48,662 bases of DNA from an uncultured Ectothiorhodospiraceae bacterium (lineage in GTDB: Bacteria > Pseudomonadota > Gammaproteobacteria > UBA9214): positions 1 through 48,662 of the forward strand of contig CAMYIO010000011.1 in the NCBI GenBank assembly GCA_947258515.1. Direction: 5' to 3'. This document shows positions 36,400-44,166 of this stretch, piece after piece; position 1 is the stretch's first letter, and every line of letters starts with the position of its first letter. Made by a program: the position numbers and the translations under genes. The notes beneath the pieces were generated by a model. The model was given only the letters and a program-made list of their open reading frames with translations, was not told where the DNA came from and made no database searches.

Positions 36400-37290
36400 T
36401 CAAGCTTTCAGTTGTCGCAGTACATGTTCTGTATACAGGCCGCCGGCATCGATACCGATGCCCTCGAGGGCGCCGCGGAAACCCCCAAAGGCCGATACCT
36501 CGAATACAATCGGGCCGCTGTGTGTTTCGGCAACATCCACGGTGGTGAAGTCCATGCCAAACAGTGCCTGGGCACGCTGCGCAAGTTCGATGACATCATC
36601 CGTCGGTGTATGCGCGGCATACTTGCCGCCACTGTGTATGGTCGTGTTCCAGGCATCGCCTTTGGACACCCGGGCATAGCTGCCAAGATATTCTCCATCG
36701 AGGAACACCATCCCCAGGTCCCGTCCCGGCAGCTCGATTTTCTGCTGGATATACATCATCGGATTGTCCGCCTTGAAGGCACGTATTTCACGCTCGATGC
36801 GGGCCTTTTTATGCGTTGAGTCGATCACACACATGCCACGGGCCTTGGTGGAGTAAAGCGGTTTAAAGACCGCGCTGCCAAAATCCTCCACGGCCGTGAA
36901 CGCCGCCCCGATATCCTCGGTGACACGGGTCGCCGGCATGGGGATGCCGGCGTTGCGCAGGGTGACCGTACAGCTGAGGCGGTCGATGAGACGCAGAATA
37001 TGCTCCGCACGGCTGAAGACGCGCACCCCGGCCTGCTCGGCGACACGCAGCAGTTCCAGCCGATCCAGGGTATTCGGGTTGTAGCTGGCACTGATCTTTT
37101 TCACAATCAGGGCATCCAGCTGGCACAGGTCCTGCTCCTGGAACAACAGCCGCTGCCGTTCCAGGTCGAGGCTCACCGCGGCCATGTCGATCACCAGACG
37201 GTAGCCGGTGCGTTGCTCGACGGCATCCGCGAGGGTCTCCGTCGACCATTTGCCGGGTATGCCGATGACTCCGATTTTGTATTCAGCCAA
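36400..37290 (-). CDS. GAK-type ATP-grasp ligase
   Basis: 296 residues from a TTG at 37290, which follows AAGGAG by seven bases and overlaps the upstream stop by eight; the earlier ATG (37314) lies deep in the upstream gene. The ATP-grasp fold shows KIGVIGIPGKWSTETLADAV, SRAEHILRLIDRLSCTVTLR, SAVFKPLYSTKARGM, YIQQKIELPGRDLGMVFLDG and VDVAETHSGPIVFEVSAFGG, related to RimK-type ligases. Such enzymes join a carboxylate to an amine through an acyl phosphate. NCBIfam has a family called GAK system ATP-grasp enzyme that this resembles. The substrate is unknown; partners are the neighbouring HprK-related kinase and the PhoU/APH fusion. Confidence 0.88.
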   Translation of the reverse strand: MAEYKIGVIGIPGKWSTETLADAVEQRTGYRLVIDMAAVSLDLERQRLLFQEQDLCQLDALIVKKISASYNPNTLDRLELLRVAEQAGVRVFSRAEHILRLIDRLSCTVTLRNAGIPMPATRVTEDIGAAFTAVEDFGSAVFKPLYSTKARGMCVIDSTHKKARIEREIRAFKADNPMMYIQQKIELPGRDLGMVFLDGEYLGSYARVSKGDAWNTTIHSGGKYAAHTPTDDVIELAQRAQALFGMDFTTVDVAETHSGPIVFEVSAFGGFRGALEGIGIDAGGLYTEHVLRQLKA

Positions 37291-38923
37291 TGAATATCTC
37301 CTTAACAGGTACACGAAACGATGCCGGGTCCTTCAGATCTGCAGCCAGCACCCGCTCGAGCAGGTAACGTGCACGCAGGAACATGGCGCGTGCCAGTGAC
37401 TTGTCGAGGATAAAGCGTGTCGAGGTTGCGAACGACCGCGCCAGTCCCAGGGCAAGACGCAGCTCAAAGGTCTTGTCACCCGACTTGCGGGCAAAGGCCG
37501 CGGCAAAGCGGTAGAACTCGCGTGTCGTCATCAGGATACGCTTGCGCAGCGGCGCGTCGAAAATCTGCAAGCGGTAATTGGATACCATGAAGACCGAGAC
37601 ATCCTGTACATAATCCATGTAGCGCGAGCGATGCAGGTCAATGAAATTGATCTTCTTCTCCAGCGGGTCGTAGATAATGTTGTCGACGTTGAAATCGCCA
37701 TGGATATAGACAGAAAATGGCGCCTTGATACCGGCTTCGAGGCGATGCGCCCGCTTCAGCAAGGCACCAAACGAAGGCAGGGTTGTGCCACAGATACGGG
37801 TGTCATCCTGCCGAAACTCGGGGTGGATGGTATACACCTCCTCGAGGCGTTTCGAGAGCTGCCGCATGTAGGCGGCGGACACCGGCTTGCGGGTATGCGT
37901 CTCGCGCCATACCTGCGTCAGCGTGCGGTTCAGCTGTTTCCGGGTCTCCCTGAGCAGGCGGGTCGGTTCGTGCAGTAATATCTGTTCGAATGTCAGTCCG
38001 GCCAGATGCTCTATCAATAACGAGGCCGACTGACCACGCTTGTGGTAAGACAGAATCCGTGGCGCCAGACCCGGAAATATCTCCTGCCAGTTGACCAGCC
38101 CCTTGCGTTCCTCCTGCAACTTGCGCTTCTTGCCGTCCTTGTAGATGGCTATATAACCCGTGTCTTCCTGCCCCGCCGCACTGATACCGGAAATGCCGCT
38201 GCCGGAGCGGGTTTCCGCGATCGTCTCGGCAACCAGCTCGGAGGCGTCACTGTTTATATCCAGCTGCTTCATGGAGGCACGCATGGACTGGTAGCGGTCG
38301 ATATTGATGGGCTGGCCCAGGTTGGCGGAGATAATGGCTTCGCTGATATTGTGCATGGCATCCCCCATCTGCTCGATGCCGTGCACCAGGAACAGCCCTG
38401 CGACCAGATCTTCCGTGTGTTTCCTGCGCTTCAGTCCCGCGGTATATTGTGCCACCAGCTTCTGTCTGACCTTGTCGAGGCGCGGTTTGATGCGGCCGAT
38501 CTTGAGGGCAAGGCGGGTGTCTTTTTGACTGATCGCCTGTTCGGTTCGATCAAGTCCCCGGGAGATGCGGCCAAGCATGAATTTACAACGGCCGGCGCCA
38601 GGGCAATGCCTGTTTTGCAACTGCAGCAGTTGCTGAATACATTCACGGCACAAACCGGTGATGCGTTCCAGGTCTGTCGCAATGGATTCAATGGCACGCA
38701 GTGACGCCGCATCCGCCCCGGATTCGGCGCTCTTGATGACCTGGTTGTGGCAGCTGTCGTGTATCCGCAGCATGAGATTATAGGCATAGCCGCTGCGGTC
38801 GAGGATACGCCGCGCAATGCTCGCAGAGGGCGTATCAAGATAGGACTGCAGGTTGGAGATCTGGGAGCCGACCTCGGCAGTCAGGAAACGGAGATTGTTG
38901 CGGATGTTCTTCGAGATTCTCAT
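37283..38923 (-). CDS. PhoU-like helical domain fused to an APH-type kinase domain
   Basis: 546 residues. The first 235 residues form a helical bundle with PhoU-like spacing (LFLVHGIEQMGDAMHNISEA; MLGRISRGLDRTEQAISQKD) and cysteines in DSCH, GLCREC and CPGAGRC, which may bind metal. From 255 there is an aminoglycoside-phosphotransferase/choline-kinase fold: SLLIEHLAGLTFEQILLHEP, Brenner motif HGDFNVDN at 408-415 and NFIDLHRSRYMDYVQDVSVF with the metal aspartate. It should phosphorylate a small molecule or protein. It starts in the stop of the NUDIX gene (TAATG) and its end overlaps the ATP-grasp start. I recall no described protein with this combination. Confidence 0.82.
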   Translation of the reverse strand: MRISKNIRNNLRFLTAEVGSQISNLQSYLDTPSASIARRILDRSGYAYNLMLRIHDSCHNQVIKSAESGADAASLRAIESIATDLERITGLCRECIQQLLQLQNRHCPGAGRCKFMLGRISRGLDRTEQAISQKDTRLALKIGRIKPRLDKVRQKLVAQYTAGLKRRKHTEDLVAGLFLVHGIEQMGDAMHNISEAIISANLGQPINIDRYQSMRASMKQLDINSDASELVAETIAETRSGSGISGISAAGQEDTGYIAIYKDGKKRKLQEERKGLVNWQEIFPGLAPRILSYHKRGQSASLLIEHLAGLTFEQILLHEPTRLLRETRKQLNRTLTQVWRETHTRKPVSAAYMRQLSKRLEEVYTIHPEFRQDDTRICGTTLPSFGALLKRAHRLEAGIKAPFSVYIHGDFNVDNIIYDPLEKKINFIDLHRSRYMDYVQDVSVFMVSNYRLQIFDAPLRKRILMTTREFYRFAAAFARKSGDKTFELRLALGLARSFATSTRFILDKSLARAMFLRARYLLERVLAADLKDPASFRVPVKEIFIG

Positions 38924-39396
38924 TACCAGTCGATGGTCCCGAGATAGACCGTGCCGGTGTTTTCCACTGAATTCACCAGGTACGGGGTCAGCGAGCCAGG
39001 ATTGAGCGGCATACCGGCAAGCTGGTCCAGCCCGGCCCAGACCACCTCGACCTGATGCTTGTCCGGGTGGTGGCCGTTTCTGGGCGCATAGTCACCGGGA
39101 ACGCTGCACTCGAACAGGAACTCGACAAGGTGACGGGTGCTTTGTGGGACCGTCTCTCGCGGTTTGAAATAGTCCGCCACGTAGACAAGATCGTGGATTT
39201 CCACGCGGGTACCGATTTCCTCCAGGCATTCACGGTTCAGTGCCTGTTCCAGGGTCTCTCCGATATCCTGGCCACCGCCCGGCAGTGCAAAGCGCTCACC
39301 CTGCTCATAACCGTCCTTGCGCAGCAACAGGATGTGGTTATCCCGCCGGATCAGCGCGCGGACTGCATTGCGAATCGGGGGAATGATCGGTTCCAT
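38923..39396 (-). CDS. NUDIX hydrolase
   Basis: 157 residues. The NUDIX box is complete: it starts GGGQDIGETLEQAL and ends NRECLEEIGTRVE, with the preceding DNHILLLRKDGYEQGERFAL. It should hydrolyse an X-linked nucleoside diphosphate. It is the first gene of the NUDIX, PhoU/APH, ATP-grasp, HprK-related operon; its stop TAA shares a base with the next ATG. No second domain is present. A promoter candidate lies 20-50 bases upstream. Confidence 0.93.
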   Translation of the reverse strand: MEPIIPPIRNAVRALIRRDNHILLLRKDGYEQGERFALPGGGQDIGETLEQALNRECLEEIGTRVEIHDLVYVADYFKPRETVPQSTRHLVEFLFECSVPGDYAPRNGHHPDKHQVEVVWAGLDQLAGMPLNPGSLTPYLVNSVENTGTVYLGTIDW

Positions 39397-39416
39397 TTGC
39401 CTGCCGTAGCGGTTGT

Positions 39417-39446
39417 TATATTGTAGACTGCAATCATACCAGTCAA
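39417..39446 (-). promoter_or_regulatory. Possible promoter of the NUDIX-GAK operon
   Basis: On the minus strand TTGACT (39446-39441) and AATATA (39422-39417) are spaced by 18 bases, 20 bases before the NUDIX start. TACAAT at a 15-base spacing is an alternative -10. It lies in the 117-base divergent gap shared with the CofD-like gene, so both directions could be controlled together. Confidence 0.4.
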
Positions 39447-39513
39447 ACGCCGGGTTTTATAATACCAGACGCTGTACCGGACTCACCCTGAAGCAACGTT
39501 ACGGACCTGAATC

Positions 39514-40716
39514 GTGCCAGCACCGACCACTGTAAGCATCACACACAGCGTACAATTACCCGACCGGGTAAAACTCAGCCGCTACCTGAAAGCCCCCGAA
39601 CTGGGGCCGCGCATCCTGTTTTTCAGCGGGGGTACGGCGCTCACCGACACCAGTCGCGTCATCAAGCGCTACACGCACAACTCCATACACCTGGTCACAC
39701 CCTTTGATTCAGGTGGCAGTTCGGCAAAGTTGCGGCAGGCCTTCGCCATGCCGTCTATCGGCGACCTGCGCAGCCGGCTGATAGCCCTCGCGGATGAAAA
39801 CATTACCGGTCATCCGGAGGTTTACGAGTTGTTTACCTATCGCTTTCCGGCAGATCAACCGGCGAGTGAGTTACTGGCGAGACTCGATCTGATGGCAAAG
39901 GGCAAAGACCCGCTGCTGGCGGCAATCTCCAATCCCATGCGACGGCTGATCCGCAACCAGCTGGGCTATTTCCGCGAGGCAATGCCGGATGATTTCGATC
40001 TGCGTGGCGCCAGCACCGGCAACCTGATTCTTGCCGGTGGCTACCTGAATAACCACAAGCACCTCGACCCGATCATTTTCCTGTTTTCCAAGCTCGTCAA
40101 CGTACAGGGTACGGTACTTGCCGTGGTGAATGATGACCTGCACCTGGCGGCGGATCTTGAGGACGGCCATTGCGTCACCGGCCAGCATCGGCTGACCGGC
40201 AAGGAAGTCGCGCCGCTGACGTCGCCCGTCAGCCGTCTGTTCCTGTCCAGCAATCCCGACAAGCCGGTACCCGCGAAGGCGGAAATGCGCAAAAAGTACC
40301 AGCGACTGGTACAGCAGGCAGAACTCATCTGCTACCCGCCCGGCAGCTTCTATACAAGTCTGGTGGCCAGTCTGTTGCCGACAGGCGTCTGCTCATCCAT
40401 CGCCGCCACCGATTGCCCGAAAGTCTACATTCCCAACCTTGGCAAGGATCCGGAGCAAATCGGCATGTCCCTGGAGCGTTGCGTACAGACCCTGCTCGAT
40501 TACCTGCATGCCGACAATACGCAGAAGACGCCCAACGGAAAGCTGCTGAATTTCGTGTTGATCGACAGCAAGCGGGGTAAGTATCCGTCGACAATATCCA
40601 GTCCCGTCATGCAGGAACTGGGAATCCGGGTCATCGATACGCAGCTGATCAGCCGGCAAAGCGCCCCTTACTATGATGCTGAACTGCTGGCTTCAACGCT
40701 GCTGTCGCTGACTTAG
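39514..40716 (+). CDS. GAK-type CofD-like protein
   Basis: 400 residues, starting at GTG 39514. The CofD-like Rossmann fold is recognised from RILFFSGGTALTDTSRVIKR, HLVTPFDSGGSSAKLRQAF, SIGDLRSRLIALAD, LRGASTGNLILAGGYLN and YPPGSFYTSLVASLLPTGV. CofD moves 2-phospholactate to a nucleotide in F420 biosynthesis, and the YvcK group of the same fold regulates metabolism; this version belongs to the family NCBIfam names GAK system CofD-like. No other F420 genes are present, so F420 making is not suggested. It is divergent from the NUDIX operon. Confidence 0.9.
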   Translation: MPAPTTVSITHSVQLPDRVKLSRYLKAPELGPRILFFSGGTALTDTSRVIKRYTHNSIHLVTPFDSGGSSAKLRQAFAMPSIGDLRSRLIALADENITGHPEVYELFTYRFPADQPASELLARLDLMAKGKDPLLAAISNPMRRLIRNQLGYFREAMPDDFDLRGASTGNLILAGGYLNNHKHLDPIIFLFSKLVNVQGTVLAVVNDDLHLAADLEDGHCVTGQHRLTGKEVAPLTSPVSRLFLSSNPDKPVPAKAEMRKKYQRLVQQAELICYPPGSFYTSLVASLLPTGVCSSIAATDCPKVYIPNLGKDPEQIGMSLERCVQTLLDYLHADNTQKTPNGKLLNFVLIDSKRGKYPSTISSPVMQELGIRVIDTQLISRQSAPYYDAELLASTLLSLT

Positions 40717-40767
40717 CCTGGACCCCGGCCCTCGCCAGGGTGACGAGTAATATTGCAAAAAATCTAT

Positions 40768-40900
40768 TGTAGGAGCGGATCGCATCCGCGATGAGGCGCT
40801 GATCGCAGCAATCGCGCTTGCGAAGCGCTCCTACGCCAATCGATGCACCTGCATGGGCAGCGTCGCACCATAATTCATGCCGGGGACGGCGCTCCTGCAG
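40768..40900. repeat. REP-like element and inverted copy of the 82-base unit
   Basis: Bases 40768-40848 match the 35.1-kb unit in the opposite direction, with gcgaagcgctcctacgcc reading as its complement. A separate REP half, cggggacggcgctcctgcag, lies at 40881-40900 and is nearly identical to window bases 1-20. The 236 bases between the CofD-like and CorC-type genes hold no credible gene. Confidence 0.85.
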
Positions 40901-40952
40901 CACTGATGTTGACGCGTGTGCCCTTCCAGCCTTGGCCCTGCGAATGTAGTTC

Positions 40953-42197
40953 TTAACCGGTCGGAGTGGCGGCAGGATGGCGTATATTGACCTTGTCGAT
41001 ACTGCGATCCGAGGCCTCGACAATCGTGACTTCCAGCTTGTCGATGATGAATGTTTCATCCCCGCTGGGAATATATTCGGTATGGCTCAGGATCCACAGG
41101 CTGACCGTATCGGTGGGTTTGCCCGGCAATTCCAGGTCGAAGAACTCCTCCACCACGCGCAGCTCGGTGCTGCCATCGACGACGATCTCGTGTCCTGAAA
41201 TACTATCGACATCGAGTGGCTTGTCGTCACTTTCATCATAGATCTCGCCGACCAGTTCCTCGAGCAGGTCTTCCAGCGAGACGATGCCGCGTACATCGCC
41301 GTACTCATCCACAACGATGGAAAATACCCGGTTACGCCGCCGCAAGGTCGCAAACAGATCATCGATGGCCTGGTACTGCGACACAAACAGCGGGGTGTGG
41401 GCGATATTCCCGAGAGGTTCCTGTAGCTGGCCGCCAGCGGACGCCCTGAGCAGGTCGCGCATGTACAGCACCCTGGTAAAGTTGTCGTTTTCGCCTGCAA
41501 ACAACGGGACTCGTGAATAACGTTCATGCGCCACCAGTGGCAGTGCCTCGGCAACTGTCAGCGTCCCGTCGAGGGAAAAGATCTTGCCCTTGGGTGTCAT
41601 GATGTCCCTGACTTTCAGGTCATTGAAGGCGAATACCCGTTCGATAATATTCCTTTCATGGTGTTCGATAGCGCCTTCCTCGACACCGTAGCCGAGCATG
41701 CCGATGAGTTCGGATTCGGTGATGGTGGGATCGGAGGTGCCCCCCGTCAGGTGATAAACCCAGGCGGTAAATTTACCGAAGAACCAGACCAGCGGAAAAA
41801 TCAGGCGCATGAATACCAGCAAGGGAGTGGCGATGAACAGTGATATGCGTTCGGAATAACGGGTCGCCAGGCTCTTCGGTGTGATTTCGCCAAACACCAG
41901 GATAAACAGGGTCAGCAGGCCGACGGCGATACCCGGTCCGGCACTGCCAAATTCACGGGTCGCCATGACGGTCGCCAGTGCCGAGGCCCCGATGTTGACG
42001 AGGTTATTGCCAATCAGGATCGTCGTAAGCATGGCGGAGGGATCTTTCTTCAGCTGGTACAGGGCGGATGCCCCGTGCCGACCCTCACTGACAAGTCCTT
42101 TGACCCGCGCCATGGACAGGGCCACCAGGGCCGTCTCGGAGCCGGAGAAAGTTCCCGAAAAGACCAGCAATACCAGCAATGCCGCGTACTCGTCCAC
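40953..42197 (-). CDS. Third CorC/CNNM-family membrane protein
   Basis: 414 residues, GTG start at 42197. DUF21 helices at about 1-175 with SGTFSGSETALVALSMARVK and ILIGNNLVNIGASALATV; CBS pair at about 185-320 (VRDIMTPKGKIFSLDGTLTV; VDEYGDVRGIVSLEDLLEEL); CorC_HlyC at 335-405. It differs from the two paralogues at 22.8-25.6 kb and has no long tail. A small membrane-peptide gene ends two bases before its start. It probably exports or senses a divalent cation. Confidence 0.9.
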   Translation of the reverse strand: MDEYAALLVLLVFSGTFSGSETALVALSMARVKGLVSEGRHGASALYQLKKDPSAMLTTILIGNNLVNIGASALATVMATREFGSAGPGIAVGLLTLFILVFGEITPKSLATRYSERISLFIATPLLVFMRLIFPLVWFFGKFTAWVYHLTGGTSDPTITESELIGMLGYGVEEGAIEHHERNIIERVFAFNDLKVRDIMTPKGKIFSLDGTLTVAEALPLVAHERYSRVPLFAGENDNFTRVLYMRDLLRASAGGQLQEPLGNIAHTPLFVSQYQAIDDLFATLRRRNRVFSIVVDEYGDVRGIVSLEDLLEELVGEIYDESDDKPLDVDSISGHEIVVDGSTELRVVEEFFDLELPGKPTDTVSLWILSHTEYIPSGDETFIIDKLEVTIVEASDRSIDKVNIRHPAATPTG

Positions 42198-42199
42198 TG

Positions 42200-42364
42200 T
42201 TACCCCGATACCCTCTCAGTGAAACCGGACTTCCTCGATGGCCCGGGTACATGATCTGCCTGTTTTATAAACGGCTTGATGGTGAAATCCTGACTGGAAA
42301 ATAATGCGGAGAGCACCAGCAGGACGCTAGAGAGCACGACTTCAATCCACAGCGTTGTATCCAC
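42200..42364 (-). CDS. 54-residue membrane peptide upstream of the CorC-type gene
   Basis: GTG start at 42364 with AAGGAG eight bases upstream. The product, VDTTLWIEVVLSSVLLVLSA followed by LFSSQDFTIKPFIKQADHVP and a basic, Ser/Gly-rich end, has one hydrophobic helix at its N-terminus. Its stop lies two bases before the CorC-type GTG, which points to translational coupling. I know of no family. It may act as a small partner or merely as a leader that sets translation of the transporter. Confidence 0.5.
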   Translation of the reverse strand: MDTTLWIEVVLSSVLLVLSALFSSQDFTIKPFIKQADHVPGPSRKSGFTERVSG

Positions 42365-42590
42365 CCGGAAGGCTCCTTAGGTTGTGATTCTCATGGCGGT
42401 ATTGCAAACCCGTTAATATTAATGACACAATAGCGAAATTCTCAATCAAAACATAACAATATTTCAGGTAACGGGTCTCAATAAATTATATGAGCACGGA
42501 TTCCGGGAGCACTCTGTCTAACAGGGCTGATTGCACAATGTCGATTGTACCGATTTTATCCCTGCCGGTGACGGTTACCGGAAACCCTGC

Positions 42591-44150
42591 GTGAGCACGT
42601 CCCAGGAATTTCTTCTCCCGTCCGAAATGGGGGCCGACGACCTGCTGGCCCGGGTAAGGCAGGAATTCCGGCATCACGCCGAACCACCCCGAATGCTGCA
42701 ACGCACCTGGTATGACAGTTTTGACTGGCGTCTGTATGCGAATAATTCCACCCTCGAAGACACCCGTGACGGCAACGAGCATACGCTGGTATGGCGCATC
42801 CTGAAGGGCAACCAGGGTGATGCCCGGCTGAAACTGAAGAAAGCACCGCGGTTTGCCTGGGACTTGCCGCAGGGGCACTTTCGCGAGCGTCTGGAACCGG
42901 TGCTGGAAATGCGCGAACTCTCACCAAAACTCAGAATCCGGTCGCGCGTCAACACCCTGCGCATTCTGAACAAGGATGAAAAGACGGTCGCCTGGGTTGT
43001 GGTCGAGGAAAATACACTGCCGCGGCAGAAGGGACTCCGCGCAGGTAAGCTTGATAACCGGGTCAGCGTCATTCAGGTCAGGGGCTTCCCGAAACCTTCA
43101 GTGGAAGTGGCTGAACTCCTGCAACAGCAGGGCCTGTCACCGGCACAGGGTGACCTGTTGCAGACCGCCCTGTCCATGTTCGGCGAAGCACCGGGCAGCT
43201 ACTCGTCCAAACTGAACCTGGAACTGGACCCAGCCATGCGTGCCGACGAGGCAAGCAAGCTCATCCTGCAGCGGCTGCTTGATATCATGATGCAAAACGA
43301 GGCGGGTACACGCATCGGTACCGACACCGAGTTTTTGCATGATTACCGCGTCGCGATCCGTCGCACCCGCTCGGCCCTGAGCCAGATCAAGGCGGTGTTC
43401 CCGAAACAGATCGTTGACCGTTACAAGACTGAATTTGCCTGGCTCGGACAGATAACCACCCCCAGCCGTGACCTGGATGTCTACCTGCTGACATTTGACA
43501 AATACCGCGATAGCCTGCCGGTCAGTATGCAGGCCGACATCGAACCACTGCGTGACTTCCTCATCAGGCACCAGAAGCTTGAAAACAGGGCCCTGGTCAA
43601 GGCAATGGATTCAGCGCGCTACCGCCGCATCATCACCAACTGGCGCAGTTTTCTGGAACAGCCGGTCAACGAGCGCAGCACGCTGAAGAACGCGGGCCGT
43701 CCCGTGCTGGAGGTTGCCTGCGCACGCATCTGGCGTATCTACCGGGTGGCCCTCAGGGAAGGTAACGCCATCAACGCGGAATCGCCGGCGGAAGCGCTCC
43801 ATGATCTGCGCAAGACCTGCAAGAAACTGCGCTATCTCATGGAGTTCTTCCAGAGCCTCTTCCCGAGCAGCGATATCAAGGAACTCATTCGGACACTCAA
43901 GTCATTGCAGGACAACCTGGGGGATTTTCAGGATTACGAGGTACAGGTGAGCACGCTGAAAGAATTCAGCCACCAGATGGTCGCCGAAGGACAGGTCCCC
44001 CCTGATACACTACTCGCCATGGGTATACTGATCGACGGTCTGGAACGACGCCAGCACCAGGCACGTGAAGAGTTTGCCGACCGCTACTCGGGGTTTTCAC
44101 AGCCACACAACCAGGAGCGCTTCAGGCAACTGTTCGCGTCAAGCCATTAG
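42591..44150 (+). CDS. Degenerate-CYTH/CHAD domain protein
   Basis: 519 residues from GTG 42591; a longer frame to TTG 42531 also exists. The first 190 residues resemble a CYTH domain without its ExExK start (QRTWYDSFDWRLYANNSTLE; LRIRSRVNTLRIL), so triphosphatase activity is doubtful. Residues 200-510 are a CHAD domain: the histidine-bearing helices FLHDYRVAIRRTRSALSQIK, TTPSRDLDVYLL and EALHDLRKTCKKLRYLMEFF. CHAD domains bind polyphosphate through basic residues and are common near polyphosphate genes. The ParA-like gene follows after 16 bases. A possible 18-codon leader (42538-42594) overlaps the start. Confidence 0.88.
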   Translation: MSTSQEFLLPSEMGADDLLARVRQEFRHHAEPPRMLQRTWYDSFDWRLYANNSTLEDTRDGNEHTLVWRILKGNQGDARLKLKKAPRFAWDLPQGHFRERLEPVLEMRELSPKLRIRSRVNTLRILNKDEKTVAWVVVEENTLPRQKGLRAGKLDNRVSVIQVRGFPKPSVEVAELLQQQGLSPAQGDLLQTALSMFGEAPGSYSSKLNLELDPAMRADEASKLILQRLLDIMMQNEAGTRIGTDTEFLHDYRVAIRRTRSALSQIKAVFPKQIVDRYKTEFAWLGQITTPSRDLDVYLLTFDKYRDSLPVSMQADIEPLRDFLIRHQKLENRALVKAMDSARYRRIITNWRSFLEQPVNERSTLKNAGRPVLEVACARIWRIYRVALREGNAINAESPAEALHDLRKTCKKLRYLMEFFQSLFPSSDIKELIRTLKSLQDNLGDFQDYEVQVSTLKEFSHQMVAEGQVPPDTLLAMGILIDGLERRQHQAREEFADRYSGFSQPHNQERFRQLFASSH

Positions 44151-44166
44151 CAAGGAAACCGCACGC

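Noticed and set aside
35683-36819. Plus-strand open frame of 378 codons
   Set aside because: Antisense to HprK-related kinase B and the ATP-grasp gene, both of which have strong motifs.
39514-40716. F420 biosynthesis from the CofD-like gene
   Set aside because: No CofC, CofE, CofG/H or F420-using enzyme is present; the gene matches the GAK version of the fold.
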